A DNA stretch of 36,605 bases from the NCBI GenBank assembly GCA_903844215.1, contig CAIMSP010000014.1:1-36605 (forward strand), read 5' to 3'. The number at the start of each line of letters is the position of its first letter. The first letter of the stretch is position 1. Origin of the DNA: an uncultured beta proteobacterium. GTDB lineage: Bacteria > Pseudomonadota > Gammaproteobacteria > Burkholderiales > Burkholderiaceae_C. Below, in pieces: positions 28,216 to 36,605 of the stretch. Under the pieces are notes generated by a model, which was not told the DNA's origin, did no database searches, and saw only the letters and a list, made by a program, of their open reading frames with translations. A program made the position numbers and the translations under genes.

Positions 28216-28896
28216 ATGCTTGACCGTGAAGGCTTTAGGCCTAACGTCGGCATCATTCTGCTCAACCAGAAGAATCAGGTGTTCTGGGGCAAACGCATAC
28301 GCACCCACTCTTGGCAGTTTCCGCAAGGTGGCATTGATCGGGGTGAAACACCCGAACAAGCCATGTTCCGCGAACTGCATGAGGAAGTGGGGCTCCAACC
28401 GGAGCATGTGTGCATTGTGGCCCGCACCCGAGACTGGTTGCGTTACGAGGTGCCAGACCGGTTTATTCGACGCGATGCGCGTGGACATTACAAGGGCCAG
28501 AAGCAAATCTGGTTCCTGCTGCAATTGATCGGCCACGACTGGGATTTGAACCTGCGTGCGACAAACCATCCAGAGTTCGATGCCTGGCGCTGGAACGACT
28601 ACTGGGTTCCGCTGGACGCCGTGGTCGAGTTCAAGCGCGGCGTTTACGAGATGGCGCTGATCGAGTTGGCGCGCTTTCTGCCGCAGCACGAGCACCGCAA
28701 TCGCTTCCTGCGCAATGGCGCACGCTCGCGCGATCATCCGGAACACCAGGAAGGACCGCAACGCGGCGCCCTGTTCGGCCTGATGACCGGGGCGGGTCTG
28801 GAGTTGCCTCCGGGCGCCAGCTTCGAGCCCGACCCGAACACCGCCATCGAACAGCATGCGCTGGATGCGCCCAACGTCAAGGCGACGTCGGCCTGA
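28216..28896 (+). CDS. rppH: RNA pyrophosphohydrolase
   Basis: A protein of 226 residues of the Nudix family. The start [13 protein letters not shown] is diagnostic of RppH (NudH), and the Nudix box lies at 38-60 ([22 protein letters not shown]). It removes pyrophosphate from 5'-triphosphate mRNA ends and so starts RNA decay. The frame opens two codons earlier at a TTG; ATG 28216 fits the family. The C-terminal 60 residues or so go beyond the E. coli length (176), as is usual in Burkholderiales. The gene converges on proB, 12 nt apart. Confidence 0.95.
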   Translation: MLDREGFRPNVGIILLNQKNQVFWGKRIRTHSWQFPQGGIDRGETPEQAMFRELHEEVGLQPEHVCIVARTRDWLRYEVPDRFIRRDARGHYKGQKQIWFLLQLIGHDWDLNLRATNHPEFDAWRWNDYWVPLDAVVEFKRGVYEMALIELARFLPQHEHRNRFLRNGARSRDHPEHQEGPQRGALFGLMTGAGLELPPGASFEPDPNTAIEQHALDAPNVKATSA

Positions 28897-28908
28897 AGTC
28901 AAGTTGAG

Positions 28909-30045
28909 CTAGCGGGTCAGCACCAGGTTGTCACGGTGCACCATCTCAGGCTCTGCCGCGTAGCCCAGCAGGCGCTCGAATTCGCTCGACGGCTTGCGGC
29001 AAATCAGCCGCGCCTCGCCACTGGCGTAGTTCGCCAGTCCGCGCGCCATCTCGACGCCGAGCGCGTCCCGGATGGCGATCACGTCGCCGCGCGAGAAGTC
29101 ACCCTCGACCGCCGTCATGCCGATCGGCAGCAGACTCTTGCCCTCCACGCGGACCTTGGCGGCAGCGCCCGCGTCAACCGTGACGGCGCCGCGCAATTGC
29201 AGGTGGTCCGCCATCCACTGCTTGCGCGCCTGATTCTTCGGCGTTTGCGCCAGCAGCAAAGTGCCGATCGCTTCGCCCTGCAGCAGACGAATCAGCGCGT
29301 CGGGCTCGCGCCCCCAGGCGATGACCGTGGAGGCACCCGAGCCAGCGGCGCGCTTGGCCGCAAGAATCTTGGTGATCATGCCGCCGCGGCCCAGACTCGA
29401 TCCGGCGCCGCCGGCCATGGCTTCCAGCGCCGGGTCGCCGGCGCGGGCTTCGTCGATGAAGCGCGCGTTCCCATCCTTGCGCGGGTCGGCGCTGAACAGG
29501 CCGCGCTGGTCCGTCAAGATGACCAGCACATCGGCGTCAATCAGGTTCGCCACCAGCGCGCCCAAGGTGTCGTTGTCACCGAACTTGATTTCGTCGTTGA
29601 CCACGGTGTCGTTTTCGTTGATCACCGGCACCACCTTGTGCTGCAACAGCGTGAGCAGCGTGGAGCGCGCGTTGAGGTAGCGCTCACGGTCGGCCAGATC
29701 CGCGTGCGTGAGCAACACCTGGGCCGAGCCCAGGCCGTTTTCGCGCAGCTTGGTTTCGTACATCTGCGCCAGGCCCATCTGCCCCACGGCGGCGGCCGCC
29801 TGCAGTTCATGAATCTCGCGCGGACGCGTGGCCCAGCCCAGTCGCTTCATGCCTTCGGCAATGGCGCCGCTGGACACCATCACCACCTCGCGACCATCGT
29901 GGCGCAGCGCGGCCAGTTGGCGACACCACTGACCGATGGCGGCCTCGTCCAGTCCGCGGCCGTCGTTGGTCACCAGGCTCGATCCCACCTTGACCACGAT
30001 GCGGCGCGCGTCCTGCAGAACTTTGGAAATTTTCTTCTCGCTCAT
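28909..30045 (-). CDS. proB: Glutamate 5-kinase with PUA domain
   Basis: A protein of 378 residues. It performs the first, feedback-inhibited step of proline synthesis. The amino-acid kinase domain has [55 protein letters not shown] and [11 protein letters not shown], followed by a C-terminal PUA domain (from about 280). proA is not in the window. It follows obgE by 30 nt and is probably the last gene of the rplU-rpmA-obgE-proB group. Confidence 0.96.
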   Translation of the reverse strand: MSEKKISKVLQDARRIVVKVGSSLVTNDGRGLDEAAIGQWCRQLAALRHDGREVVMVSSGAIAEGMKRLGWATRPREIHELQAAAAVGQMGLAQMYETKLRENGLGSAQVLLTHADLADRERYLNARSTLLTLLQHKVVPVINENDTVVNDEIKFGDNDTLGALVANLIDADVLVILTDQRGLFSADPRKDGNARFIDEARAGDPALEAMAGGAGSSLGRGGMITKILAAKRAAGSGASTVIAWGREPDALIRLLQGEAIGTLLLAQTPKNQARKQWMADHLQLRGAVTVDAGAAAKVRVEGKSLLPIGMTAVEGDFSRGDVIAIRDALGVEMARGLANYASGEARLICRKPSSEFERLLGYAAEPEMVHRDNLVLTR

Positions 30046-30075
30046 CGCTTTGCGCGCCGTCGCTGGACCAGCCGG

Positions 30076-31236
<1,161 letters not shown>

Positions 31237-31308
31237 TCAAGATGACCGAGCCGACTTTTCGGATCCGGTGCGCTTAGCAACCGAAGCACAAAGTCAGCCC
31301 AAACCAGT

Positions 31309-31566
31309 TCAGGCCGAGGTCACGCTCACCGTGTGCTTGTTCAGTGAACCCTTGATGGCGAAGGACACATGGCCCTCAACCAAGGAAAACAAGGTGTGGT
31401 CCTTGCCGATGCCGACATTCGTTCCGGGATGGAACTTGGTGCCACGTTGGCGCACGATGATGGCGCCGGCGCTGACCAGTTCACCACCAAAAGTCTTCAC
31501 GCCCAGCATTTTCGGCTTGGAGTCGCGCCCGTTTCGCGTAGAGCCGCCGCCTTTTTTCTGTGCCAT
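31309..31566 (-). CDS. rpmA: Ribosomal protein L27
   Basis: A protein of 85 residues with [16 protein letters not shown], the N-terminal tail that reaches the peptidyl-transferase centre, and [12 protein letters not shown]. No N-terminal cleavage extension is present. It is 12 nt after rplU. Confidence 0.98.
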   Translation of the reverse strand: MAQKKGGGSTRNGRDSKPKMLGVKTFGGELVSAGAIIVRQRGTKFHPGTNVGIGKDHTLFSLVEGHVSFAIKGSLNKHTVSVTSA

Positions 31567-31578
31567 TTCTCTTGCTCC

Positions 31579-31890
31579 TTATGCTGCAATCGAGCCAATC
31601 AGCAGTTCAGTGAACTGCTGGCGATGGCCTTGACGTTTTTGGTAATGCTTGCGCCGGCGCATCTTGAAGATGTGCACTTTGTCGTGCAAGCCATGCGCCA
31701 ACACCGTGACTGTGACTGTCGCGCCGGACACCAAGGGTGTGCCAACCTTGAGTTCAGCGCCGTTTCCGACGGCCAGAACCTGGTCGATCACAATCTCTTG
31801 GCCTACATCCGCAGCAATCTGTTCTACTTTAATTTTTTCGCCTGCAGCAACACGATACTGTTTGCCACCGGTTTTTATGACCGCGTACAT
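31579..31890 (-). CDS. rplU: Ribosomal protein L21
   Basis: A protein of 103 residues with [14 protein letters not shown] and the C-terminal [15 protein letters not shown], the rRNA-binding signature of L21. AGAGGTC precedes the ATG. First gene of the operon, with an extended -10 promoter about 50 nt upstream, divergent from ispB. Confidence 0.98.
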   Translation of the reverse strand: MYAVIKTGGKQYRVAAGEKIKVEQIAADVGQEIVIDQVLAVGNGAELKVGTPLVSGATVTVTVLAHGLHDKVHIFKMRRRKHYQKRQGHRQQFTELLIGSIAA

Positions 31891-31940
31891 ATTGACCTCT
31901 TATGAGTAAGCTCCACAAAAGGATTTTTGCAGAGCCAAGC

Positions 31941-31949
31941 ATTCTAGCA
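31941..31949 (-). promoter_or_regulatory. Extended -10 promoter element for rplU
   Basis: On the minus strand TGCTAGAAT fits the extended -10 form TGnTAnAAT. It predicts a start near 31934 and a leader of about 45 nt. The -35 region is weak, as is common with extended -10 promoters. Confidence 0.5.
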
Positions 31950-32008
31950 TGTAGAGAAAGAAATGTTCCGCAGCCCGTTTTCGTCACAAAATCCGACCGG
32001 GAACTTCC

Positions 32009-32014
32009 TATAAT
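32009..32014 (+). promoter_or_regulatory. -10 box of the ispB promoter
   Basis: A perfect TATAAT; no good -35 hexamer is seen. A start near 32021 lies inside the upstream open part of the ispB frame, so an ATG at 31902 would be left out of this mRNA. This supports the later, non-ATG starts. Confidence 0.5.
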
Positions 32015-32045
32015 CCTGCAAGAAGAAATCTCCCCACGGCTCACC

Positions 32046-33029
32046 TTGTCTTTAAATTCGACCCACACCTCCGCTGTGCTTGCGCTCATCGCCGACGACA
32101 TGATCGGCGTCGACAAGGTGATCGCCGCGCGTCTCGATACCGGGGTGCCGCTGGTGGCGGAAGTCTCGCGCTACATCATTTCTGCCGGCGGCAAGCGCCT
32201 GCGCCCGGCGCTGCTGCTGCTGACCTGCGGTGCCCTGGGTTATACCGGTAGTCAGCGCTTCAATCTTGCGGCCGTGGTGGAGTTCATCCATACGGCCACG
32301 CTGCTGCACGACGACGTGGTTGACGACTCCTCGCTGCGTCGGGGTCGCGCCACGGCGAACGAGGCGTTTGGCAATCCGGCCAGCGTGCTGGTGGGCGACT
32401 TCCTGTATTCCCGCGCCTTTCAGATGATGCTCGATGCGCAGGACATGCGCGTCATGGAAATCCTGTCGGACGCGACCAACGTCATCGCCGAGGGCGAAGT
32501 GCTGCAGCTCATGAACATGCACGACGCCTCGCTCAGCGAAGCCGGTTATCTGCAGGTGATCCGCTCCAAGACCGCCAAGCTGTTTGAGGCGAGTGCCCGC
32601 TTGGGCGCCGTCCTGGCAAAAAGCCCGCCCGACGTGGAGCGGGCCTGTGCCGACTACGGCCAAGCGCTGGGAACGGCGTTCCAGGTCATCGATGACGTGC
32701 TCGACTACGACGGCGACGCCGCCGAAATGGGCAAGAACCTGGGAGACGACCTGCGCGAGGGCAAGGTCACCCTGCCGTTGATCGTGGCGATGCAGCGCGG
32801 CACGCCAGCCCAATGCCAGACGATTCAAACGGCCATCGAAACCGGCTCCATTCCCAACCTCGAACAGGTCATTGAAATCGTCCACTCCACCGGCGCCCTT
32901 GCCGCGGCGCGCGCGATGGCGGCGGCCGAAGCACACCGCGCCATGGAAGCCGCCGCGCGCTTGCCGAGAAATCATTTCACCGAGGGTTTGCTACAATTGG
33001 CGGCTCAATTGTTGGAGCGTCGGTCTTGA
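32046..33029 (+). CDS. ispB: Octaprenyl diphosphate synthase
   Basis: About 327 residues of a trans-polyprenyl synthase that makes the ubiquinone side chain. Both aspartate-rich motifs are present (LLHDDVVDDSSLRRG and QVIDDVLDYDGD), with GGKRLRPALLLL and GEVLQLMN between. The frame opens at ATG 31902, but that ATG precedes the TATAAT box and its encoded N-terminus does not look like the family. TTG 32046 or GTG 32076 are better starts, since the family pattern begins around SAVLALIADDM. I give TTG 32046; no clear Shine-Dalgarno helps to decide. tRNA-Pro follows 28 nt downstream. Confidence 0.9.
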   Translation: MSLNSTHTSAVLALIADDMIGVDKVIAARLDTGVPLVAEVSRYIISAGGKRLRPALLLLTCGALGYTGSQRFNLAAVVEFIHTATLLHDDVVDDSSLRRGRATANEAFGNPASVLVGDFLYSRAFQMMLDAQDMRVMEILSDATNVIAEGEVLQLMNMHDASLSEAGYLQVIRSKTAKLFEASARLGAVLAKSPPDVERACADYGQALGTAFQVIDDVLDYDGDAAEMGKNLGDDLREGKVTLPLIVAMQRGTPAQCQTIQTAIETGSIPNLEQVIEIVHSTGALAAARAMAAAEAHRAMEAAARLPRNHFTEGLLQLAAQLLERRS

Positions 33030-33057
33030 TCAGGTATCGGGGCTGAGGCGAGAACTT

Positions 33058-33134
33058 CGGGGTGTGGCCTAGTCCGGTAAGGCGCTTCGTTCGGGACGAA
33101 GAGATCGGAGGTTCGAATCCTCTCACCCCGACCA
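33058..33134 (+). tRNA. tRNA-Pro (anticodon CGG)
   Basis: A 77-nt cloverleaf: acceptor CGGGGTG pairs with CACCCCG, anticodon stem TTCGT/ACGAA with loop TTCGGGA (anticodon CGG), T loop GGTTCGAATCC, discriminator A and encoded CCA. It reads CCG codons. It lies between ispB and pilB on the same strand. Confidence 0.97.
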
Positions 33135-33251
33135 ACCCGGCCTGCTACGCCGCAACGCCGAATGCCCGTGAGGCGCGTTTTTGACTTGACTGGATGGCCG
33201 GCACGGCGGTTTGCTCTGCCTCCTTGAGAAGCGTAGTACATTCCCACCCAT

Positions 33252-34988
33252 ATGGCCGCTGTCGAAACCCTCAATTCCAGTTCCAATTCGATCACCCTGC
33301 CGAGCTTGGCGCACGTGCTCGTTTCCGCTGGGAAACTGTCGAGCAAGACCGCCGAGGAAATCGACCGTAAGGCGCAAACCAGCCGCAGTCATTTTGTCGC
33401 CGAGCTGATTGGCTCGGGCACGCTCACGGCCTACGATCTGGCCCACGCCATGTCGGCCGCGTTCTCGGTTCCGCTGCTGGACCTGGACGCGCTGGACGTC
33501 TCGCGGCTGCAAAAAGGACTTCTCGACGCCAAGATCTGCCAGGATTTTCGCATCGTCGTGCTGAACAAGCGCAACAACCGCCTGCTCGTCGCAACCGCCG
33601 ACCCCTCGGATCAAAAGGCCTCGGAGAAGATCAAGTTCGCCACCCAGATGGGCGTTGACTGGGTCGTGGCCGAATACACCAAGCTGACCAAGCTGGTGAG
33701 CGCCAGCACCGAATCCACCAGCGAGGCGATGGAGCACATCATCGGTGGTGACTTTGAGTTCGAAGAAGAGACGACCGAGGCGGCGGCGCTTGAAGGCAGC
33801 GACGCCGGCGTCTCCGAGGTGGAAGACGCGCCCGTGGTCAAGTTCCTGCACAAGATGCTGCTGGACGCCTTCACGATGCGCGCGTCCGACCTGCACTTCG
33901 AGCCCTATGAACACACCTACCGGGTGCGCTTTCGGATCGACGGCGAACTGCGCGAAATCGCCTCCCCGCCGGTGGCCATCAAGGACAAACTGGCCTCGCG
34001 CATCAAGGTGATATCGCGCATGGACATCTCGGAAAAGCGCGTGCCGCAGGACGGCCGAATGAAGCTCAAGGTGGGGCCCGGTCGGGTCATCGACTTTCGG
34101 GTCAGCACCCTGCCCACGCTGTTCGGCGAGAAGATTGTGGTGCGGATTCTGGACCCGAGCAGCGCCAAGTTGGGCATCGAAGCATTGGGCTACGAGCCCG
34201 AAGAAAAGGAGCGTCTGCTCAAGGCGGTCCAGCGCCCCTACGGCATGGTGCTGGTCACCGGGCCCACGGGTTCGGGCAAGACCGTGTCGCTGTACACCTG
34301 CCTGAACTTGCTCAACGTGCCAGGCGTGAACATCTCGACGGCGGAAGACCCGTCTGAAATCAACCTGCCGGGCGTGAATCAGGTCAATGTGAATGAAAAG
34401 GCGGGGCTGACCTTTGCCGCTGCGCTGAAGTCCTTCCTGCGCCAGGACCCCGACATCATCATGGTCGGCGAAATCCGCGATCTGGAAACGGCCGACATTT
34501 CGATCAAGGCCGCGCAGACCGGGCACTTGGTCTTGTCCACCCTGCACACCAACGACGCACCGGCCACGCTCACGCGCATGCGCAACATGGGTATCGCGCC
34601 CTTCAATATCGCCTCCAGCGTGATCCTCATCACCGCACAGCGGCTCACCCGCAGGCTGTGCCCCAACTGCAAGCAGCCCGCCGATGTGCCGCGTGCCGCA
34701 CTGCTGGAAGCGGGTTTTGCCGAAGAGGATCTCGACGGCAGCTGGACGCCTTACCGCCCGGTCGGCTGCTCAATGTGCAACAACGGTTACAAAGGACGCG
34801 TCGGGATTTACCAGGTGATGCCCATTACCGAGGAAATTCAACGTATTATTTTGCGGGACGGCAGTTCGCTGGAAATTGCCGAACAATCCCGACGTGAGGG
34901 CGTGCGCAGTTTGCGCCAGTCGGGTTTGTTCAAGGTCAAAAAGGGCATGACTTCCATTGAAGAAGTGCTGGGATGCACCAACGATTAG
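33252..34988 (+). CDS. pilB: Type IV pilus assembly ATPase
   Basis: A protein of 578 residues. An N-terminal MshEN/T2SSE_N-type domain is followed by the secretion ATPase core: Walker A GPTGSGKT (near 338), an Asp box (EDPSEI), a Walker B region (DPDIIMVGEIRD) and His box (STLHTNDAP), and the zinc-binding cysteines CPNC and CSMC. It powers pilus extension from the cytoplasmic side of the inner membrane. First of pilB-pilC-pilD. No clear Shine-Dalgarno or promoter is visible in 33135-33251, so read-through from tRNA-Pro is possible. Confidence 0.96.
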   Translation: MAAVETLNSSSNSITLPSLAHVLVSAGKLSSKTAEEIDRKAQTSRSHFVAELIGSGTLTAYDLAHAMSAAFSVPLLDLDALDVSRLQKGLLDAKICQDFRIVVLNKRNNRLLVATADPSDQKASEKIKFATQMGVDWVVAEYTKLTKLVSASTESTSEAMEHIIGGDFEFEEETTEAAALEGSDAGVSEVEDAPVVKFLHKMLLDAFTMRASDLHFEPYEHTYRVRFRIDGELREIASPPVAIKDKLASRIKVISRMDISEKRVPQDGRMKLKVGPGRVIDFRVSTLPTLFGEKIVVRILDPSSAKLGIEALGYEPEEKERLLKAVQRPYGMVLVTGPTGSGKTVSLYTCLNLLNVPGVNISTAEDPSEINLPGVNQVNVNEKAGLTFAAALKSFLRQDPDIIMVGEIRDLETADISIKAAQTGHLVLSTLHTNDAPATLTRMRNMGIAPFNIASSVILITAQRLTRRLCPNCKQPADVPRAALLEAGFAEEDLDGSWTPYRPVGCSMCNNGYKGRVGIYQVMPITEEIQRIILRDGSSLEIAEQSRREGVRSLRQSGLFKVKKGMTSIEEVLGCTND

Positions 34989-35019
34989 CCAGCCCCGCAA
35001 ACAAGGAACCCCAAACACT

Positions 35020-36237
35020 ATGGCCACCGCGACCAGCAAGAACATCAAGGAATTTGTCTTTGAATGGGAAGGCAAAGACCGTAACGGAAAGCAAGTTCGT
35101 GGCGAGACCCGGGCCGCTGGCGAGAACCATGTGGTGTCGGCGCTGCGCCGTCAGGGCGTAATTCCGACCAAGATCCGCAAACGCCGGACGGGCGGCGGCA
35201 AGGCGATCAAGCCCAAGGACATCGCCATCTTCACACGTCAGCTCGCCACCATGATGAAGGCCGGCGTTCCGCTGCTGCAAGCCTTCGACATCGTGGGGCG
35301 GGGCAATGCCAATGGGAGTGTCACCAAGCTGCTGAGCGATATCCGCACCGATGTGGAGACCGGAACCTCGCTCAGCGCGGCGTTTCGCAAGTTCCCGATG
35401 CAGTTTGACAACCTGTACTGCAACCTGGTCGAAGCCGGCGAAGCCGCCGGTATTCTGGATCAACTGCTGGACCGGCTCGCGGTGTACATGGAAAAAACCG
35501 AGGGCATCAAGTCCAAGATCAAGTCGGCGCTGATGTACCCGATTTCGGTGGTGGTCGTGGCCTTCGTCGTGACCGCCGTCATCATGATCTTCGTGGTGCC
35601 GGCGTTCAAGTCGGTGTTTGCCAATTTCGGCGCCGATTTGCCCGCGCCCACGCTGTTCGTGATCGCCGTGAGCGAGATCTTCGTCAAGTACTGGTGGCTG
35701 ATTTTTGGCAGCATCGGCGGCGGGCTTTACTTCTTCATGCAGGCCTGGAAGCGCAGCGAGAAGGTGCAGATGTTCATGGATCGGATCCTGCTGAAGATGC
35801 CGATTTTTGGCATCCTGATTGAAAAGTCCGTGATCGCGCGCTGGACCCGAACCCTCTCGACCATGTTCGCCGCCGGCGTGCCACTGGTGGAGGCGCTGGA
35901 TTCGGTCGGCGGCGCGGCCGGCAATTTTGTTTACCTCAAGGCGACCGAAAGAATCCAGCAGGAGGTCTCCACCGGAACCAGCCTGACGGCGGCCATGGGC
36001 AACGCGAACCTGTTCCCCACCATGGTGCTGCAGATGTGCGCCATCGGCGAAGAGTCCGGCGCCATCGACCACATGCTGGGCAAGGCGGCGGATTTCTACG
36101 AGTCTGAGGTGGATGACATGGTGGCCGGCTTGTCCAGCCTGATGGAGCCCATCATCATCGTGTTCCTGGGCGGCCTGATCGGCGGCATCGTCGTGGCGAT
36201 GTACCTGCCAATCTTCAAGCTGGGCCAGGTCGTTTGA
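35020..36237 (+). CDS. pilC: Type IV pilus inner-membrane platform protein
   Basis: A protein of 405 residues with two repeated T2SSF domains ([19 protein letters not shown] and [20 protein letters not shown]) and three membrane segments. It links PilB to the growing pilus. The frame opens upstream inside pilB, but ATG 35020 starts the family N-terminus, 31 nt after pilB. Its stop overlaps the pilD start (TGATG). Confidence 0.96.
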   Translation: MATATSKNIKEFVFEWEGKDRNGKQVRGETRAAGENHVVSALRRQGVIPTKIRKRRTGGGKAIKPKDIAIFTRQLATMMKAGVPLLQAFDIVGRGNANGSVTKLLSDIRTDVETGTSLSAAFRKFPMQFDNLYCNLVEAGEAAGILDQLLDRLAVYMEKTEGIKSKIKSALMYPISVVVVAFVVTAVIMIFVVPAFKSVFANFGADLPAPTLFVIAVSEIFVKYWWLIFGSIGGGLYFFMQAWKRSEKVQMFMDRILLKMPIFGILIEKSVIARWTRTLSTMFAAGVPLVEALDSVGGAAGNFVYLKATERIQQEVSTGTSLTAAMGNANLFPTMVLQMCAIGEESGAIDHMLGKAADFYESEVDDMVAGLSSLMEPIIIVFLGGLIGGIVVAMYLPIFKLGQVV

Positions 36238-36605
36238 TGGCGCAGCCGCTGTGGTACGCCGCCCTGGTGCTGGGCACGTTGGGCCTGCTGGTGGGCAGCT
36301 TTTTGAATGTGGTGATCTATCGGCTGCCCAAGATGCTGGAGCGCCAATGGGCGGCCGAGTGCCAGCAGATGCTGGGAAAAGAGCCCGAAGCCCTGGAGAC
36401 CTTCAATCTGATGCTGCCGCGTTCGCGTTGCCCCAGCTGCGGTCACGCCATCACCTGGTATGAGAACATCCCGGTGCTGAGCTACCTCGTGCTGCGCGGC
36501 AAGTGCTCGGCCTGCGCGGCCCGCATCAGCCCGCGCTATCCACTGGTGGAACTGGTCACCAGTGGTCTGTTCCTGTACTGCGGTGTGCGCTGGAACCTGT
36601 CGCCC
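36237..36605 (+). CDS. pilD: Prepilin peptidase/methylase, N-terminal part
   Basis: The first 123 residues, cut by the window edge. [20 protein letters not shown] leads into [11 protein letters not shown], then two cysteine pairs, CPSCGH and CSAC, forming the zinc-binding tetracysteine of PilD. It cleaves and N-methylates prepilins. The catalytic Asp residues lie outside the window. Overlaps pilC by 1 nt (TGATG). Confidence 0.95.
   Translation, partial: MAQPLWYAALVLGTLGLLVGSFLNVVIYRLPKMLERQWAAECQQMLGKEPEALETFNLMLPRSRCPSCGHAITWYENIPVLSYLVLRGKCSACAARISPRYPLVELVTSGLFLYCGVRWNLSP

Noticed and set aside
33135..33251. CGCC/GGCG stem with TTTTT and two TTGACT hexamers before pilB
   Set aside because: The stem is only 4 bp and no -10 box follows the hexamers.
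33123..34547. A 474-codon minus-strand open frame
   Set aside because: Antisense to pilB; starts within tRNA-Pro.

Overview
The window is about 36.6 kb of GC-rich, gene-dense chromosome that looks betaproteobacterial (Burkholderiales, most likely Comamonadaceae near Rhodoferax or Polaromonas). This is an inference from gene order (hemA-prfA-prmC; rplU-rpmA-obgE-proB; divergent rppH and proS; ispB, tRNA-Pro, pilB-pilC-pilD), from the very large DUF3683-type FAD/Fe-S oxidoreductase, and from short dispersed repeats of a kind I associate with that family. No phage, insertion sequence or CRISPR array is visible. Long open frames antisense to real genes are common here and are GC artefacts.

Layout. 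1-2500 (minus): N-terminal part of a filamentous-haemagglutinin-like exoprotein that runs off the left edge. 2769-7195 (minus): a HIT-family protein and a 1327-residue flavin/iron-sulfur oxidoreductase whose interdomain linker seems to be encoded by a dispersed repeat. 7362-12371 (plus): a ugpB-A-E-C-Q operon for uptake and hydrolysis of glycerol-3-phosphate and glycerophosphodiesters, preceded by a Pho-box-like site. 12328-12627 (minus): a small membrane protein. 12704-16148 (plus): hemA, prfA and prmC, that is tetrapyrrole synthesis plus release factor 1 and the enzyme that methylates it. 16160-18729 (minus): a translationally coupled sensor kinase and LuxR-type regulator, divergent from a large lipoprotein of unknown function (18906-21299, plus) that ends at a very strong terminator. 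21455-24755 (minus): a flavoprotein and a thiamine-diphosphate enzyme, probably a catabolic pair. 24833-28896: slyD, grxD, a lytic transglycosylase coupled to proS, and divergent rppH. 28909-31890 (minus): rplU-rpmA-obgE-proB. 32046-36605 (plus): ispB, tRNA-Pro(CGG), and the type IV pilus genes pilB-pilC-pilD, the last cut by the right edge.

The oddest features are: (1) prmC carries four in-frame copies of a 30-bp unit that encodes its SAM-binding motif I; (2) a dispersed, hairpin-rich repeat is apparently exonised in the FAD/Fe-S oxidoreductase; (3) hemA has a TATAAT box so close to its ATG that a leaderless mRNA is predicted; (4) a Pho-box-like site and a terminator-like hairpin lie within the ugp operon, together with a repeated short motif; (5) the sensor kinase/regulator/lipoprotein block and the flavoprotein/ThDP pair lie between prmC and grxD, genes I recall as adjacent in relatives. 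I see no convincing wholly new multi-gene system; the sensor-lipoprotein block is the best candidate for something undescribed.
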